A DNA stretch of 64,000 nucleotides from PALSA-911 sp963839645 (GTDB taxonomy: Bacteria; Pseudomonadota; Alphaproteobacteria; Acetobacterales; Acetobacteraceae), in NCBI GenBank assembly GCA_963839645.1, contig CAWIVZ010000004.1, positions 217,139-281,138 on the forward strand, read 5' to 3'. The number at the start of each line of letters is the position of its first letter. Position 1 is the stretch's first letter. The notes under the pieces were generated by a model. It was not told the origin of the DNA, made no database searches, and saw nothing but the letters and a program-made list of their open reading frames with translations. Below, piece by piece: positions 7,904-16,538 of the stretch. A program made the translations under genes and the position numbers.

Positions 7904-8056
7904 ATGAAAATGAACATACCGTTGATCGTCACCTTTATCGCGCTGGCCGGTGCGATGCCCCTGCTGACTGCCTGCAACACGACCGCGGGCGCCGGCAAGG
8001 ATATCGCCAACACAGGCCAGGCGATCGAGAAGTCGGCGGACAAGCACGCTCCATAG
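7904..8056 (+). CDS. Entericidin A/B family lipoprotein
   Basis: 50 residues: MKMNIPLIVTFIALAGAM, a lipobox ending LTAC with the lipidated Cys, then the short polar tail (GAGKDIANTGQAIEKSADK) typical of entericidins. These tiny lipoproteins are induced by stress and stationary phase; in E. coli EcnA and EcnB form an antidote/toxin pair, but single copies like this one are common in alphaproteobacteria and are not known to be toxic. The start at 7904 is set by the signal peptide and by the sigma-EcfG promoter at 7813-7837. Confidence 0.88.
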   Translation: MKMNIPLIVTFIALAGAMPLLTACNTTAGAGKDIANTGQAIEKSADKHAP

Positions 8057-8150
8057 CCTCGGCGGCCTGAACTCCCGCCGGCAACTGCATCCGGGATACG
8101 CCTTCGCCAAGCAAGGCAGGCGTGCCCGGCAAATGGAAAGGCACCCTGAC

Positions 8151-8621
8151 ATGCGCAAATCCTATATCGGCATCGGCGCAACGATCGCCGTCCTGGCGGC
8201 ATCGTTCCCGGCCCTGGCCCAGAATGCGGGCACGGCGAACGACACGGGAGCGCGCCCCGGCCACGAAATCGGCACGGGCACTTCCCTGCCGCTGTCGAAC
8301 AAGGCCAGCAACATCCATTCCTCCGACGCTCGGTCGACCGTCGCCCCGACGCTTCCCTCTCCACCGCTGGACGAGAATGCGTCTCCGAACGACTACCTGA
8401 TGGCCGCGCGCAAATCCCTGTCCAATGGGCAGACCGGCATGGCGCAACAATCCCTGGAAATGGCGCAGACGCGCCTGCTGGACCGCTCCGTCCTGGCGTC
8501 GCAGGCGGACAACGCCAGTCAGGACCCTCGCGTCAAGCGGATCGAGGATGCCCGCCAGGCCTTGGGGAACGGGGACAGAAAACTGGCAATGCAGATGATC
8601 GACAGCGTGCTGGCACCCTAG
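8151..8621 (+). CDS. Secreted hypothetical protein, probably periplasmic
   Basis: 156 residues from the ATG at 8151; an in-frame ATG at 8133 would put charged residues ahead of the signal peptide. Residues 1-25 are a Sec signal peptide ending FPALAQ. A disordered Ser/Thr/Pro-rich segment follows, then a helical C-terminal half (NDYLMAARKSLSNGQTG, then MAQTRLLDRS and RVKRIEDARQALGNGD). This half resembles small periplasmic helical proteins that accumulate under stress, but I cannot name a family. It lies 94 bases after the entericidin gene with no promoter match between, so it may share that transcript. Confidence 0.7.
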   Translation: MRKSYIGIGATIAVLAASFPALAQNAGTANDTGARPGHEIGTGTSLPLSNKASNIHSSDARSTVAPTLPSPPLDENASPNDYLMAARKSLSNGQTGMAQQSLEMAQTRLLDRSVLASQADNASQDPRVKRIEDARQALGNGDRKLAMQMIDSVLAP

Positions 8622-8631
8622 GCTCGCCCGA

Positions 8632-8665
8632 GCGGGATCGCATCGGACGGCCGAAGCGATCCCGC
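8632..8665. repeat. Inverted repeat with a nearby third copy
   Basis: Perfect 10-base arms GCGGGATCGC (8632-8641) and GCGATCCCGC (8656-8665) follow the preceding stop codon and could end its transcript. The right arm recurs as a direct repeat at about 8731-8741, just before the DUF3309 gene. The spacing suggests a terminator plus a duplicated short element. Confidence 0.4.
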
Positions 8666-8758
8666 GCGGAGAAGTTGTTTCAACGAGCCTCTATACTGGA
8701 CCTCGCAAGCGTGGGGTCTGGCGATGCTCAAGCGATCCCGCGTTAGGAACCAGACGCG

Positions 8759-8911
8759 ATGCAAACGATCCTGTTGATCATTCTGATACTCATTCTGATC
8801 GGGGTGCTCCCGGTCTGGCCGCACAGCATGGGCTGGGGCTATTTCCCCAGTGGCGGTCTCGGCATTCTGCTGATCATTCTCGTCGTTCTGCTGATCACCG
8901 GCCGCCTCTGA
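8759..8911 (+). CDS. DUF3309 family small membrane protein
   Basis: 50 residues: MQTILLIILILILIGVLPVW, then a loop PHSMGWGYFPSGGLG and a second helix ending ITGRL. This is the standard DUF3309 architecture: two short hydrophobic helices flanking a Trp/Gly/Tyr loop with a conserved (Y/F)xPSGGLG. These proteins are widespread near stress genes in alpha- and betaproteobacteria and have no known function. It resembles the 55-residue protein at 3489-3656 in layout. Confidence 0.82.
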   Translation: MQTILLIILILILIGVLPVWPHSMGWGYFPSGGLGILLIILVVLLITGRL

Positions 8912-9009
8912 TCCGGCGCGGCCGGTCAGACAAATATCCACCCGGGCGACGCTTCCCGCGTCTGCCCGATGCGCCAGCTAGCGGCGCGATCCATGAGAGT
9001 GACTTTCGA

Positions 9010-9522
9010 ATGAACATCCATATGCGACAGGCCCTGTTTGCGTCCACCTTGCTTGCCTTCGGCAGCATCAGCATCGTCGGCGCGTCCGCCGCGCCCAGCG
9101 ACGCGACCGCCGTGACACCATCCGGGATGCCGAACCACAAGCCCGTCCAGGCGGCGGTCGTTTCGCCCGACTCCAGGACGATGATGCAACGGGTTGAGAA
9201 GCGGATCACCGAACTGCATGCGGCTCTGCATGTGACCGCCGCGCAGCAGCCGCAATGGGACGGGTTCATCAACGTGATGCGCGAAAATGCGAAGCAGCTG
9301 GATGCCGCCGTGATCAGCGATGTGAACACCTTGGCGAAGATGACCGCGGTGGAGCAGATGCAGACCTATGCGAGGATCACCGAGCAGCATGCCAGGGATG
9401 TACGCAATCTGGTCCCGGCCTTTGCCAGCCTGTACGACGTCATGTCGCCCGACCAGAAGCTGAACGCCGACAATTATTTCCGCGCGGAGGCGAAACGCGC
9501 CAGACACGGCGGCAAGGCATAG
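9010..9522 (+). CDS. Spy/CpxP-like periplasmic protein with LTxxQ-type motifs
   Basis: 170 residues. A signal peptide (about 1-28, ending GASA-AP) is followed by a helical domain with two LTxxQ-type repeats: LHVTAAQQPQWDGF (about 75-90) and the YDVMSPDQKLNAD segment near the C-terminus. Spy/CpxP proteins are periplasmic chaperones or stress sensors that bind unfolded envelope proteins. The length is typical. It closes the row of small stress genes and is followed 11 bases later by a His-rich secreted protein, so the two are probably co-transcribed. Confidence 0.82.
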   Translation: MNIHMRQALFASTLLAFGSISIVGASAAPSDATAVTPSGMPNHKPVQAAVVSPDSRTMMQRVEKRITELHAALHVTAAQQPQWDGFINVMRENAKQLDAAVISDVNTLAKMTAVEQMQTYARITEQHARDVRNLVPAFASLYDVMSPDQKLNADNYFRAEAKRARHGGKA

Positions 9523-9533
9523 GGAGCCGGCGC

Positions 9534-9842
9534 ATGTTCACCCTCCGCAGCAAAACACCAACGCCCGTATGGATCCGTTCGTCGGCGACCGCGGCCTTCA
9601 TGACCCTGGCGCTGGCGGTGCCGTTCGCCTCGCAGGCTTTCGCGGATGATGACGGGCATCATGACAACGGACATCATTATGGCCAGATGCGTCATCAACC
9701 GGCCAAGCGCGACCGCGGACAGTATTGGCGCAACGACCAGCGTTACTATCGCGAGCCGCCGGTCGTCTATGCGCCGCCGCCCGTGTACTATGGTCAACCG
9801 CCGGGCATGTCGCTGAACTTCCTGTTCCCCCTCTATCGCTAA
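9534..9842 (+). CDS. His-rich secreted protein with Pro/Tyr-rich tail
   Basis: 102 residues. A signal peptide of about 38 residues (hydrophobic core FMTLALAVPFA) is followed by a His/Asp cluster (DDDGHHDNGHHYGQMRH) that could bind Ni, Co, Zn or Cu. A basic/aromatic segment and the Pro/Tyr-rich tail VVYAPPPVYYGQPPG complete it. The pattern recalls small periplasmic metal-related proteins such as RcnB, but the RcnB core motif is not clear, so I give no name. The start at 9534 follows a GGGAG ribosome-binding site. Confidence 0.7.
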   Translation: MFTLRSKTPTPVWIRSSATAAFMTLALAVPFASQAFADDDGHHDNGHHYGQMRHQPAKRDRGQYWRNDQRYYREPPVVYAPPPVYYGQPPGMSLNFLFPLYR

Positions 9843-9938
9843 ACCGCGCGACATCCCCCAACGGGACCAGGGAGTTGCAGCGCGGCGGCGCGATCCCTGG
9901 ACCTGTTGGAAGGCCAAACGGGGAAAGCCGCAGCCTGG

Positions 9939-10911
9939 CTATGCCTCGTGCCTGTGACACGAAACCAGATGCCCCGGCGTCCACTTCCTGGAGCCTGGGC
10001 ACGTCCACCTTGCAGCGGTCCATCACATAGGGGCAGCGGGTATGGAACGGGCAGCCCGGCGGCGGGCGCATCGGGCTCGGCACGTCGCCTTGCAGGATGC
10101 GTTTGGTACGTTTCAGCCGCGGGTTCGGCACCGGCACAGCCGATAGCAGCGCTTCGGTGTAGGGGTGCAACGGGTTGGTGAACAGGCTGCGCTTGTCGGT
10201 GTATTCGACGATCCGGCCCAGATACATCACCGCCACGCGGTGACTGATATGCTCCACAACGGCCAGGTCATGCGCGATGAACAGGTAGGACAGTTTCTTG
10301 TCGCGCTGCAGATCCATCATCAGGTTGATCACCTGCGCCTGGATCGACACATCGAGCGCGGAAACCGGTTCGTCGCAGACGATCAGCTTCGGATTGAGTG
10401 CCAGGGCGCGGGCGATGCAGATGCGCTGGCGCTGGCCGCCGGAGAACTGGTGCGGGAAATTCTCCATCTGCGCCGGCCGCAGCCCGACCTGCTGGAACAA
10501 CTCGGCCACGCGCGCCTTGGTCTCCTTGCCGCTGGTCAGGCCGTGCACTTCCAGCACCTCGCCCACGATCGCCCCCGCGCGCATGCGCGGGTTCAAAGAG
10601 GAGAACGGGTCCTGGAAGATGATCTGCATCTCGCGCCGCACCGGGCGCATCTGCGCGCGGCTCAGGCCGGTGATGTCGCGCCCGTCCAGCGTGATGGAGC
10701 CGCCGCTCGGCTCGATCAGGCGCAGCACCGTACGCGCGACGGTGGATTTGCCGCAGCCGCTTTCGCCGACCAGCCCGAGCGTCTCGCCCTCGTTGATGCT
10801 GAAACTGACGCCATCGACGGCGAACACGGTGCCCACCTGCCGGCGCAGCAATCCCTTGCGCACCGGATAGTGCTTCTTGAGGTCATGCACCTCGATGATC
10901 GGCGTGCTCAT
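9939..10911 (-). pseudogene. Dipeptide/oligopeptide ABC transporter ATPase (DppF/OppF type), frameshifted near the end
   Basis: The reading is intact from ATG 10911 through Walker A (GESGCGKS), Q loop, signature FSGGQRQR, Walker B (LIVCDEPVSALD) and the C-terminal oligopeptide-transporter extension (PPPGCPFHTRCPY). At about 9975-9985 one extra base shifts the frame. In the neighbouring frame the family's normal ending follows at once (PGHLVSCHRHEA, stop 9939-9941). In the shifted frame translation would run on for more than 100 residues of nonsense antisense to the His-rich gene. All ATPase motifs precede the break, so the protein may still work; it could also be a sequencing error. The start overlaps the preceding gene (ATGA). 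Confidence 0.85.
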
Positions 10912-11927
10912 TTCGCGTCTCCCGCAAGCCGATCGGCGTGCCAGCAGGCCGCCCAATGGCCGGGCTTGCGCTGCTCATAGGGAGGGTATTCGGCCCGGCA
11001 CTGCGCATCGGCATGGGCGCAGCGCGGCGCGAACACGCAGCCCGGCGGCAAATTGGTCAGCGGCGGTACCGATCCGGGGATTTCCTGCAGCCGCTCGACC
11101 GCAGACGAGATATCGCCGCTCATCACCGCCAGATGCGGCACGGAGGCCATCAGCCCGTGCGTGTAGGGATGCAGGGGCTCGGCGAACAGCGTGTCCACAT
11201 CCGCCTCCTCCACCTTGCGCCCGGCATACATCACGATCACCCGCTGCGCGGTTTCCGCGACCACACCCAGGTCGTGCGTGATCAGCAGCATCGCGGTGCC
11301 GAGTTCCTTCTGCAGGCCGACCATCAGGTCCAGGATCTGCGCCTGGATGGTCACGTCCAGCGCCGTGGTGGGTTCGTCGGCGATCAGCAGCTTCGGGTTG
11401 CAGGCCAGCGCCATCGCGATCATCGCCCGCTGGCGCATGCCCCCCGATAGCTGGTGCGGGTATTCGCGCACGCGCTGGGCCGGCTCGGGGATGCGCACCA
11501 GGCGCAGCATCTCGACCGCCTTGTCCATCGCCGCCGAGCCCGACAGGTCCTGGTGCAGCCGCACCGCCTCGGCGATCTGGTTGCCGATGGTCATCACCGG
11601 ATTGAGCGAGGTCATCGGCTCCTGGAAGATCATCGAGATGTCGTTGCCGCGGACATCGCGCATCTCCCTCTCGCTCAGCGCCAGCAACTCGCGCCCATCG
11701 AGCCGAACCTCACCGGCGACGATGCGCCCGGGCGGGGAGGGGATCAGCCGCATGATGGACAGCGCCGTCATGCTCTTGCCGCAGCCGGATTCGCCGACGA
11801 CAGCAACCGTTTCGCCTCGCCCGACCGAGAACGATACGTCGTTGACGGCCGTGACGACGCCCTGGCGGGTGAAGAACAGCGTGGTAAGGCCGGAAACCTC
11901 CAGCACGGGGATATTGGAAGCGTCCAT
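10908..11927 (-). CDS. Dipeptide/oligopeptide ABC transporter ATPase (DppD/OppD type)
   Basis: 339 residues, complete. Walker A GESGCGKS, signature LSGGMRQR, Walker B LLIADEPTTALD, and the C-terminal oligopeptide-type extension with four Cys (PGCVFAPRCAHADAQC). It energises import with the DppF-type partner downstream. The gene overlaps the permease stop by one base (start 11927) and the next ATPase by four, so the five-gene importer operon (15421 down to 9939) is translationally coupled. The substrate cannot be read from the sequence; peptides, nickel chelates and opines are all known for the family. Confidence 0.93.
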   Translation of the reverse strand: MDASNIPVLEVSGLTTLFFTRQGVVTAVNDVSFSVGRGETVAVVGESGCGKSMTALSIMRLIPSPPGRIVAGEVRLDGRELLALSEREMRDVRGNDISMIFQEPMTSLNPVMTIGNQIAEAVRLHQDLSGSAAMDKAVEMLRLVRIPEPAQRVREYPHQLSGGMRQRAMIAMALACNPKLLIADEPTTALDVTIQAQILDLMVGLQKELGTAMLLITHDLGVVAETAQRVIVMYAGRKVEEADVDTLFAEPLHPYTHGLMASVPHLAVMSGDISSAVERLQEIPGSVPPLTNLPPGCVFAPRCAHADAQCRAEYPPYEQRKPGHWAACWHADRLAGDAK

Positions 11928-12820
11928 CAGCCGCGCTGCCGGGGATCGAGGATGTCGCGCAAGGCGTCGCCCAGCAGGTTGGTGCCGAACACCACCAGGC
12001 TGATGACGACGCCGGGGAAGATCACCAGCCAGGGGGCGGTGCGGATATATTCAGCGGCCGATTCCGACAGCATCCGGCCCCAGGACGGATAAGGCTCCGG
12101 CACGCCGAGGCCGAGGAACGACAGCGATGCCTCGGTCAGGATGGTGGAGCCAAGCTGCGCGGTGGCCAGCACGATCAGCGGCGCGATGGTGTTGGGCAGC
12201 ACATGGCGGATGGCGATCCGCCATTCGCTCATGCCCACCGCTTTCGCCGCCTCCACCATCGCCAGTTCCCGCAAGGCCAATGTGTTGGACCGGATCACCC
12301 GGGCCGAATACGGCACCAGCGGAATGGAGATGGCGATGATCGTGGTCTGCAACGACGGGCCGAGTGCGGCGGACATCACCAGCGCCAGCACCAGCAGCGG
12401 CAGCGCCTGCATGATGTCGGTCAACCGCTGCGTCAGCAGATCCACCCAGCCGCCGAGATAGCCCGCGGCCAGCCCGATCGCCACGCCGAGCACGCTGCCG
12501 ATGATGGTTGCGGTCAGGCTGACGGCCAGCGAGATCCGCGCGCCGTAGACCAGGCGGCTATAGACGTCCCGGCCCATGAAATCGGCGCCGAGCCAATGCT
12601 CCGCGCCGGGCCGGGCCAGGGAAACGGCGGCGTTGGTCGTCAGCGGATCGAACCGGGTGATGAAACCGGCGAAGATCGCGGCGAACACGAACAGCCCCAG
12701 GATGACCGCGCCGACCGCGCCGAGCGGATACTGCCGTGCCATGAAGCGCAGTTGGCCGAAAAACCCGTGCGCGTTGGCGCCGGCCCTGTTCAGCTCCGCG
12801 GTGTAGGTCTCGCCTGCCAT
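11927..12820 (-). CDS. ABC transporter permease, DppC/OppC type
   Basis: 297 residues with a cytoplasmic N-terminus, a first helix (about 33-55, VGAVILGLFVFAAIFAGF), the OppC N-terminal domain (NAAVSLARPGAEHWLGADFMGRD is the usual entry loop) and five further helices. The EAA loop reads MVEAAKAVGMSEWRIAIRH, the coupling site for the ATPases. It is the second permease of the importer, 12 bases after the first. Intact and of normal length. Confidence 0.93.
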   Translation of the reverse strand: MAGETYTAELNRAGANAHGFFGQLRFMARQYPLGAVGAVILGLFVFAAIFAGFITRFDPLTTNAAVSLARPGAEHWLGADFMGRDVYSRLVYGARISLAVSLTATIIGSVLGVAIGLAAGYLGGWVDLLTQRLTDIMQALPLLVLALVMSAALGPSLQTTIIAISIPLVPYSARVIRSNTLALRELAMVEAAKAVGMSEWRIAIRHVLPNTIAPLIVLATAQLGSTILTEASLSFLGLGVPEPYPSWGRMLSESAAEYIRTAPWLVIFPGVVISLVVFGTNLLGDALRDILDPRQRG

Positions 12821-12832
12821 GCGGTGCGGTCC

Positions 12833-13780
12833 TTAATCCGAATATTTGATGCGCGGATCGAGCACCGCGTAGAGCATGTCGACCAGGAAGTTCACGGTCA
12901 CCACGACCACGGCGATGAACATCACCAGGTTCTGCACGATCGGGTAGTCGCGCCAGCGGATCGCTTCCACCAGGAAGCGGGCGACGCCGGGGATGTTGAA
13001 CACCGTTTCGGTCACGATCAGCCCGCCGATCAGGAACGCGGTCTCGATGCCGATGACCGTGACCACCGGCAGCATGGCGTTGCGCAGCGCGTGCTTGAAG
13101 TTGACCGCCGCCGGCGAGGCGCCCTTGGCGCGGGCGGTGCGGATGAAGTCCTGGCGCAGCACTTCCAGCATGGAGGATCGCGTCAGGCGCATGATCAGCG
13201 CCGAGCTGCGAAAGCCCACCGCCGCCGCCGGCACCGCCAGCAGCAGCAACTCATTGAGCAGCGTTTTCGGTGGTTCGGTGTAGATCGGCAGCGTGCCGAA
13301 GGTGGCAACGAAGGCCATCAGGATCAGCAGGCCGAGCCAGAAGGCCGGCATCGACAATCCGCTGAGGCTGACCACGCGCAGCACGTAGTCCAGCCAGGTA
13401 TTCTGCCGCACCGCGCTGATCACGCCCAGCGGCACGCCGATCAGCACCGCGAAGCTGATCGCCATGGCGGCCAGTTTGGCGGTGATCGGCAGGCGCGGCA
13501 GGATTTCTGACAGGGTCGGCTTCTCCGAGACATAGGAATAGCCGAGATCGCCATGCAACAGGCCGCCGATCCAGCTGATGTATTGCTCCGGGATGGACCT
13601 ATCGAGGCCGAGATCCTTCATGATCTTCAGCTTCTCGGCCGGGTCCACCATTCCCGCGCTGTCGAACAGGATGTCGACGATGTTGCCGGGCACCAGGCGC
13701 AACAGCGCAAAGATGATCACGGAGATGCCGAACAGGGTCAGCAGCATCAATCCCAGTCGTCTGACCAGATAGGCACCCAA
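12833..13780 (-). CDS. ABC transporter permease, DppB/OppB type
   Basis: 315 residues. It begins MGAYLVRRLGLMLLTLFGIS, the standard N-terminal helix of DppB/OppB, followed by a periplasmic loop of about 80 residues and five more helices. The EAA motif region is FIRTARAKGASPAAVNFKHALRN, given here by its ends FIRTARAKG and KHALRN. It follows the substrate-binding protein gene by 36 bases and precedes the second permease by 12. Intact. Confidence 0.93.
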   Translation of the reverse strand: MGAYLVRRLGLMLLTLFGISVIIFALLRLVPGNIVDILFDSAGMVDPAEKLKIMKDLGLDRSIPEQYISWIGGLLHGDLGYSYVSEKPTLSEILPRLPITAKLAAMAISFAVLIGVPLGVISAVRQNTWLDYVLRVVSLSGLSMPAFWLGLLILMAFVATFGTLPIYTEPPKTLLNELLLLAVPAAAVGFRSSALIMRLTRSSMLEVLRQDFIRTARAKGASPAAVNFKHALRNAMLPVVTVIGIETAFLIGGLIVTETVFNIPGVARFLVEAIRWRDYPIVQNLVMFIAVVVVTVNFLVDMLYAVLDPRIKYSD

Positions 13781-13816
13781 GTTCCGATCTCCCCCGTGTG
13801 GCGCTTGTCTGACTGG

Positions 13817-15421
13817 CTACTTGTCCAGCCAGACGTTCTCGAACCGGTAGCCGTTGTAGGAGCTGTTCACCATCACGGTGTAGCCCTTCACATAGGGCTG
13901 CCAGCAGGTCGCGGCGCGGTTGTGCAGGATGATCGGCCGGGCCACGTCCTCCTGCAGCTTGCGGTCGATTTCCCACACCAGTTTCTTGCGGGCCTCCAGG
14001 TTGGTTTCAACCGATTGCTTGTCGAACAGAACCTGCAACTCCTTGTTGCAATACTGCGTGTAGTTGCGCGCCGAGCCGCAGGCGTAGTTCTCGTAGAAGT
14101 TCTGATCGGGATCATCCACCGCGCTGCCGGTCAGGTTCAGGCCGACGGAATAGTCCTTGCGGGTTACCTTGGCGTCCCAGTTCGCGGTTTCCACCACGTC
14201 CAGTTCGCCGTCGATGTAGATCTGCTTCAGATGGTCGATCAGGATCACCGCGGGGTCGCGGTACTGGGGAATGTTGCGGGTGGAGATCTTCACGCTCAGG
14301 TGCTTGTCGGGGCCGTAGCCGTTCTTCTCCATCAGCTTGCGCGCCTCGGCCCGGCTCTTTTCCACGTCGGGGCCGTAGCCGGGCAGGGTGGCCAGCATGT
14401 CCGCCGGCATGCCCCAAACGCCTTCGGGCGGCGGCAGCATGGCGCCGCCGATATCGGACTTGCCTTCCGACAGGATGTCGTTGAACTGCTTGCGGTCGAT
14501 CGCCAGCGCCATGGCGCGGCGGATATCGGCGTTGTCGAAGGGCGGCTTCTCCCGGTTGACGATCAGGTTGGTGCTGACATTCGTCGGCTCCAGGTCGCAG
14601 ATCGCCTTCGGCGCCTGGGCCTTGATGTCCTTCAGCAGCGAGATCGTCACCTCGGTGGGGAAGGTGATGTCGAACTTGCCGGCGATGAAGGCCAGGATCG
14701 CGGTCGAGCGGTTCGGGATGATGGTGTATTCGATGCCGTCCAGATACGGCCGGTCCTTCCGCCAGTAATCGGTGTTGCGCGTCAGCTTGATCGACTCGTT
14801 CGCCTTGAACTCAACGAACTTGAACGGGCCGGTGCCGATCGGATGCACCCGCATGTCCTTGGCCGACACGTGGCAGGGATACATCGGCGAATAGCCCGAG
14901 GCGAGCAGCGCCAGCAGCGCCGGCTGCGGCCGGTTGAGCGTGAAGGCCACCTCGTAGTCGCCGTTGGCGGTCACGTCCTTGACGTTCTGGTACCAGGCCT
15001 TGCGCGGGTTCTTGCGCAGCGGGTTGCTGGATGTGCCGCGCAGCTGGTCCATCGTGCAGACCACGTCCTTGGCGGTGAACTTCTGGCCATCGTGCCATTT
15101 CACGCCCTCGCGCAGCTTGAAGGTGAGCACCGTGTTATCCGCGTTCCAGGCCCAGCTGGTCGCCAGCTCCGGCTCGATATTGGCCAGGGTGTTCTGCGGC
15201 GCGTCCTGCCTGTACAGCACCAGATTGTTGAAGACGCCCATGAACGGCACGTTGGTGGAGAACGTCGCCTCCTCGTGGATCGAGGCGCTGGCCGGGCTGT
15301 CGCGATGGTAGAAGTGCAGGATCCCGCCATGCTTGGGTTCATCGGCAAAGCCCGGCTGCGCGGTCGCCAGCGCGGCAATACCGGCGCACAGCACGGTCAG
15401 TCTCTTTAGACGTGGCAGCAT
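13817..15421 (-). CDS. ABC transporter substrate-binding protein, family 5 (peptide/nickel type)
   Basis: 534 residues from the ATG at 15421. An ATG at 15445 exists, but AGGGAGA is spaced correctly for the second one and the signal peptide (MLPRLKRLTVLCAGIAALA...GFA) starts there. The mature protein has the family signature (LTFKLREGVKWHDGQKFTA, PIGTGPFKF) and the normal length of cluster C binding proteins. It delivers the ligand to the permease pair downstream. Four Cys are present in the mature part. It heads the operon, and its promoter must lie in 15446-15639, where no gene is seen. Confidence 0.92.
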   Translation of the reverse strand: MLPRLKRLTVLCAGIAALATAQPGFADEPKHGGILHFYHRDSPASASIHEEATFSTNVPFMGVFNNLVLYRQDAPQNTLANIEPELATSWAWNADNTVLTFKLREGVKWHDGQKFTAKDVVCTMDQLRGTSSNPLRKNPRKAWYQNVKDVTANGDYEVAFTLNRPQPALLALLASGYSPMYPCHVSAKDMRVHPIGTGPFKFVEFKANESIKLTRNTDYWRKDRPYLDGIEYTIIPNRSTAILAFIAGKFDITFPTEVTISLLKDIKAQAPKAICDLEPTNVSTNLIVNREKPPFDNADIRRAMALAIDRKQFNDILSEGKSDIGGAMLPPPEGVWGMPADMLATLPGYGPDVEKSRAEARKLMEKNGYGPDKHLSVKISTRNIPQYRDPAVILIDHLKQIYIDGELDVVETANWDAKVTRKDYSVGLNLTGSAVDDPDQNFYENYACGSARNYTQYCNKELQVLFDKQSVETNLEARKKLVWEIDRKLQEDVARPIILHNRAATCWQPYVKGYTVMVNSSYNGYRFENVWLDK

Positions 15422-15639
15422 GGTCGTCAGTCTCCCTTGGTGCATAATCGCCCATCTCGCCTGTTACATTACGCGGGGATGGCCCCGGCAATCAGGCGTC
15501 ACATGCCTGCGATTTCGGCTTGTTTCTGATCGTGCGTCTAGCATGAAGCGTCCAGCCCGACCACATGGAAACGTCAGCCGGCACTTCGGGCCTGGCGATG
15601 ATCCCGTCAGTCGCGGTGATGCAAAAAGTTACGAATAGT

Positions 15640-16425
15640 TCATTGCGCGACCTTGGGCGCTTCCACGGTGTTGCGCAGGGTGCCGATGCCGTCGATCGCC
15701 ACCTCCACCACCATCCCCGCCCGCATCGGCAGCGCCCCGACGGAGGTCCCGCAGGCAATGAGATCGCCGGGCTGCAGCGTCATCTCGCGGGAGATCAGGC
15801 TGACGATGCGCGCGGGCGGCAGGATCATGTCGCTGGCCGGATAGTTCTGCCGCTCGCGCCCGTTCAGCAGCACGCGCACGCGCAGCGCCGACCAATCGAG
15901 CCCGGTGGCGATGGCCGGGCCGCAGGGGCCATAGGTGTCGCAGCTCTTGGCCCGCGCCCATTGCGGGAACGACGGATCGGCGTTGAGCAGGTCGAGGGCC
16001 GTCACATCGTTGACGCAGGTGTAGCCGAAGATCGCCGCTTCCGCTTCCGCCTCGGTTGCGTTGGCGCAGGTCCGGCCGATGACGATGCCGAGCTCGCCCT
16101 CGTACAGCGTTTTGCCGCTGTAGCCCGCGGGCGGAACGATGGCGCCGTCGGGGTGCTGGATGCTGCCGGGTGATTTCAGGAAATACAGCGGACCGGTGGG
16201 AATGGCCGAACCGAGCCTGGCCGCGAGTTCATGGAAGTTGTTCCACAGCCCGATGAACTTGCCGGGCCGCACCGGCGCCAGCAGCCGAACCTCGGCCAGT
16301 GCCACCGCCGCGCCGGAAGGGGCAGGGGCGGCAAACAGGTCGCCGGCATGCGGCTGGATCCACTCTCCGTCCAGCGTGCCAAATCCCTCCGCGCCGCCAT
16401 GCTCATATCTCACCCACCGGGCCAT
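15640..16425 (-). CDS. Fumarylacetoacetate hydrolase family protein
   Basis: 261 residues from the ATG at 16425, chosen for its GGAGGAAG ribosome-binding site; an in-frame ATG at 16500 would add a non-conserved 25-residue tail. The C-terminal two-thirds is a FAH fold: metal-binding Glu in YEGELGIVIGR, the ALDLLNADPSFPQWARAKSCD region with an Asp, and GDLIACGTSVG. Family members hydrolyse or decarboxylate beta-diketo and oxo acids at the end of catabolic pathways. It lies between the ABC importer and a divergent CoA-transferase/monooxygenase pair, so it probably acts on products of imported compounds. Confidence 0.85.
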   Translation of the reverse strand: MARWVRYEHGGAEGFGTLDGEWIQPHAGDLFAAPAPSGAAVALAEVRLLAPVRPGKFIGLWNNFHELAARLGSAIPTGPLYFLKSPGSIQHPDGAIVPPAGYSGKTLYEGELGIVIGRTCANATEAEAEAAIFGYTCVNDVTALDLLNADPSFPQWARAKSCDTYGPCGPAIATGLDWSALRVRVLLNGRERQNYPASDMILPPARIVSLISREMTLQPGDLIACGTSVGALPMRAGMVVEVAIDGIGTLRNTVEAPKVAQ

Positions 16426-16538
16426 GCCGCTTCCTCCGCGCTCCGTGCCCGCAGCTTGGCCACAGGGGGCGGCTGGAGACAATCCGCTTTTCCGGGCCAT
16501 ACTGCCGGCAAGCCAGACGCCGAGGGAGAAGCCATCTC

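Noticed and set aside
13553..15409. Open frame of 618 codons on the + strand
   Set aside because: It is antisense to the intact peptide-binding protein gene. Its length comes from high GC in the third codon positions of the opposite strand, and its translation has no recognisable domain.
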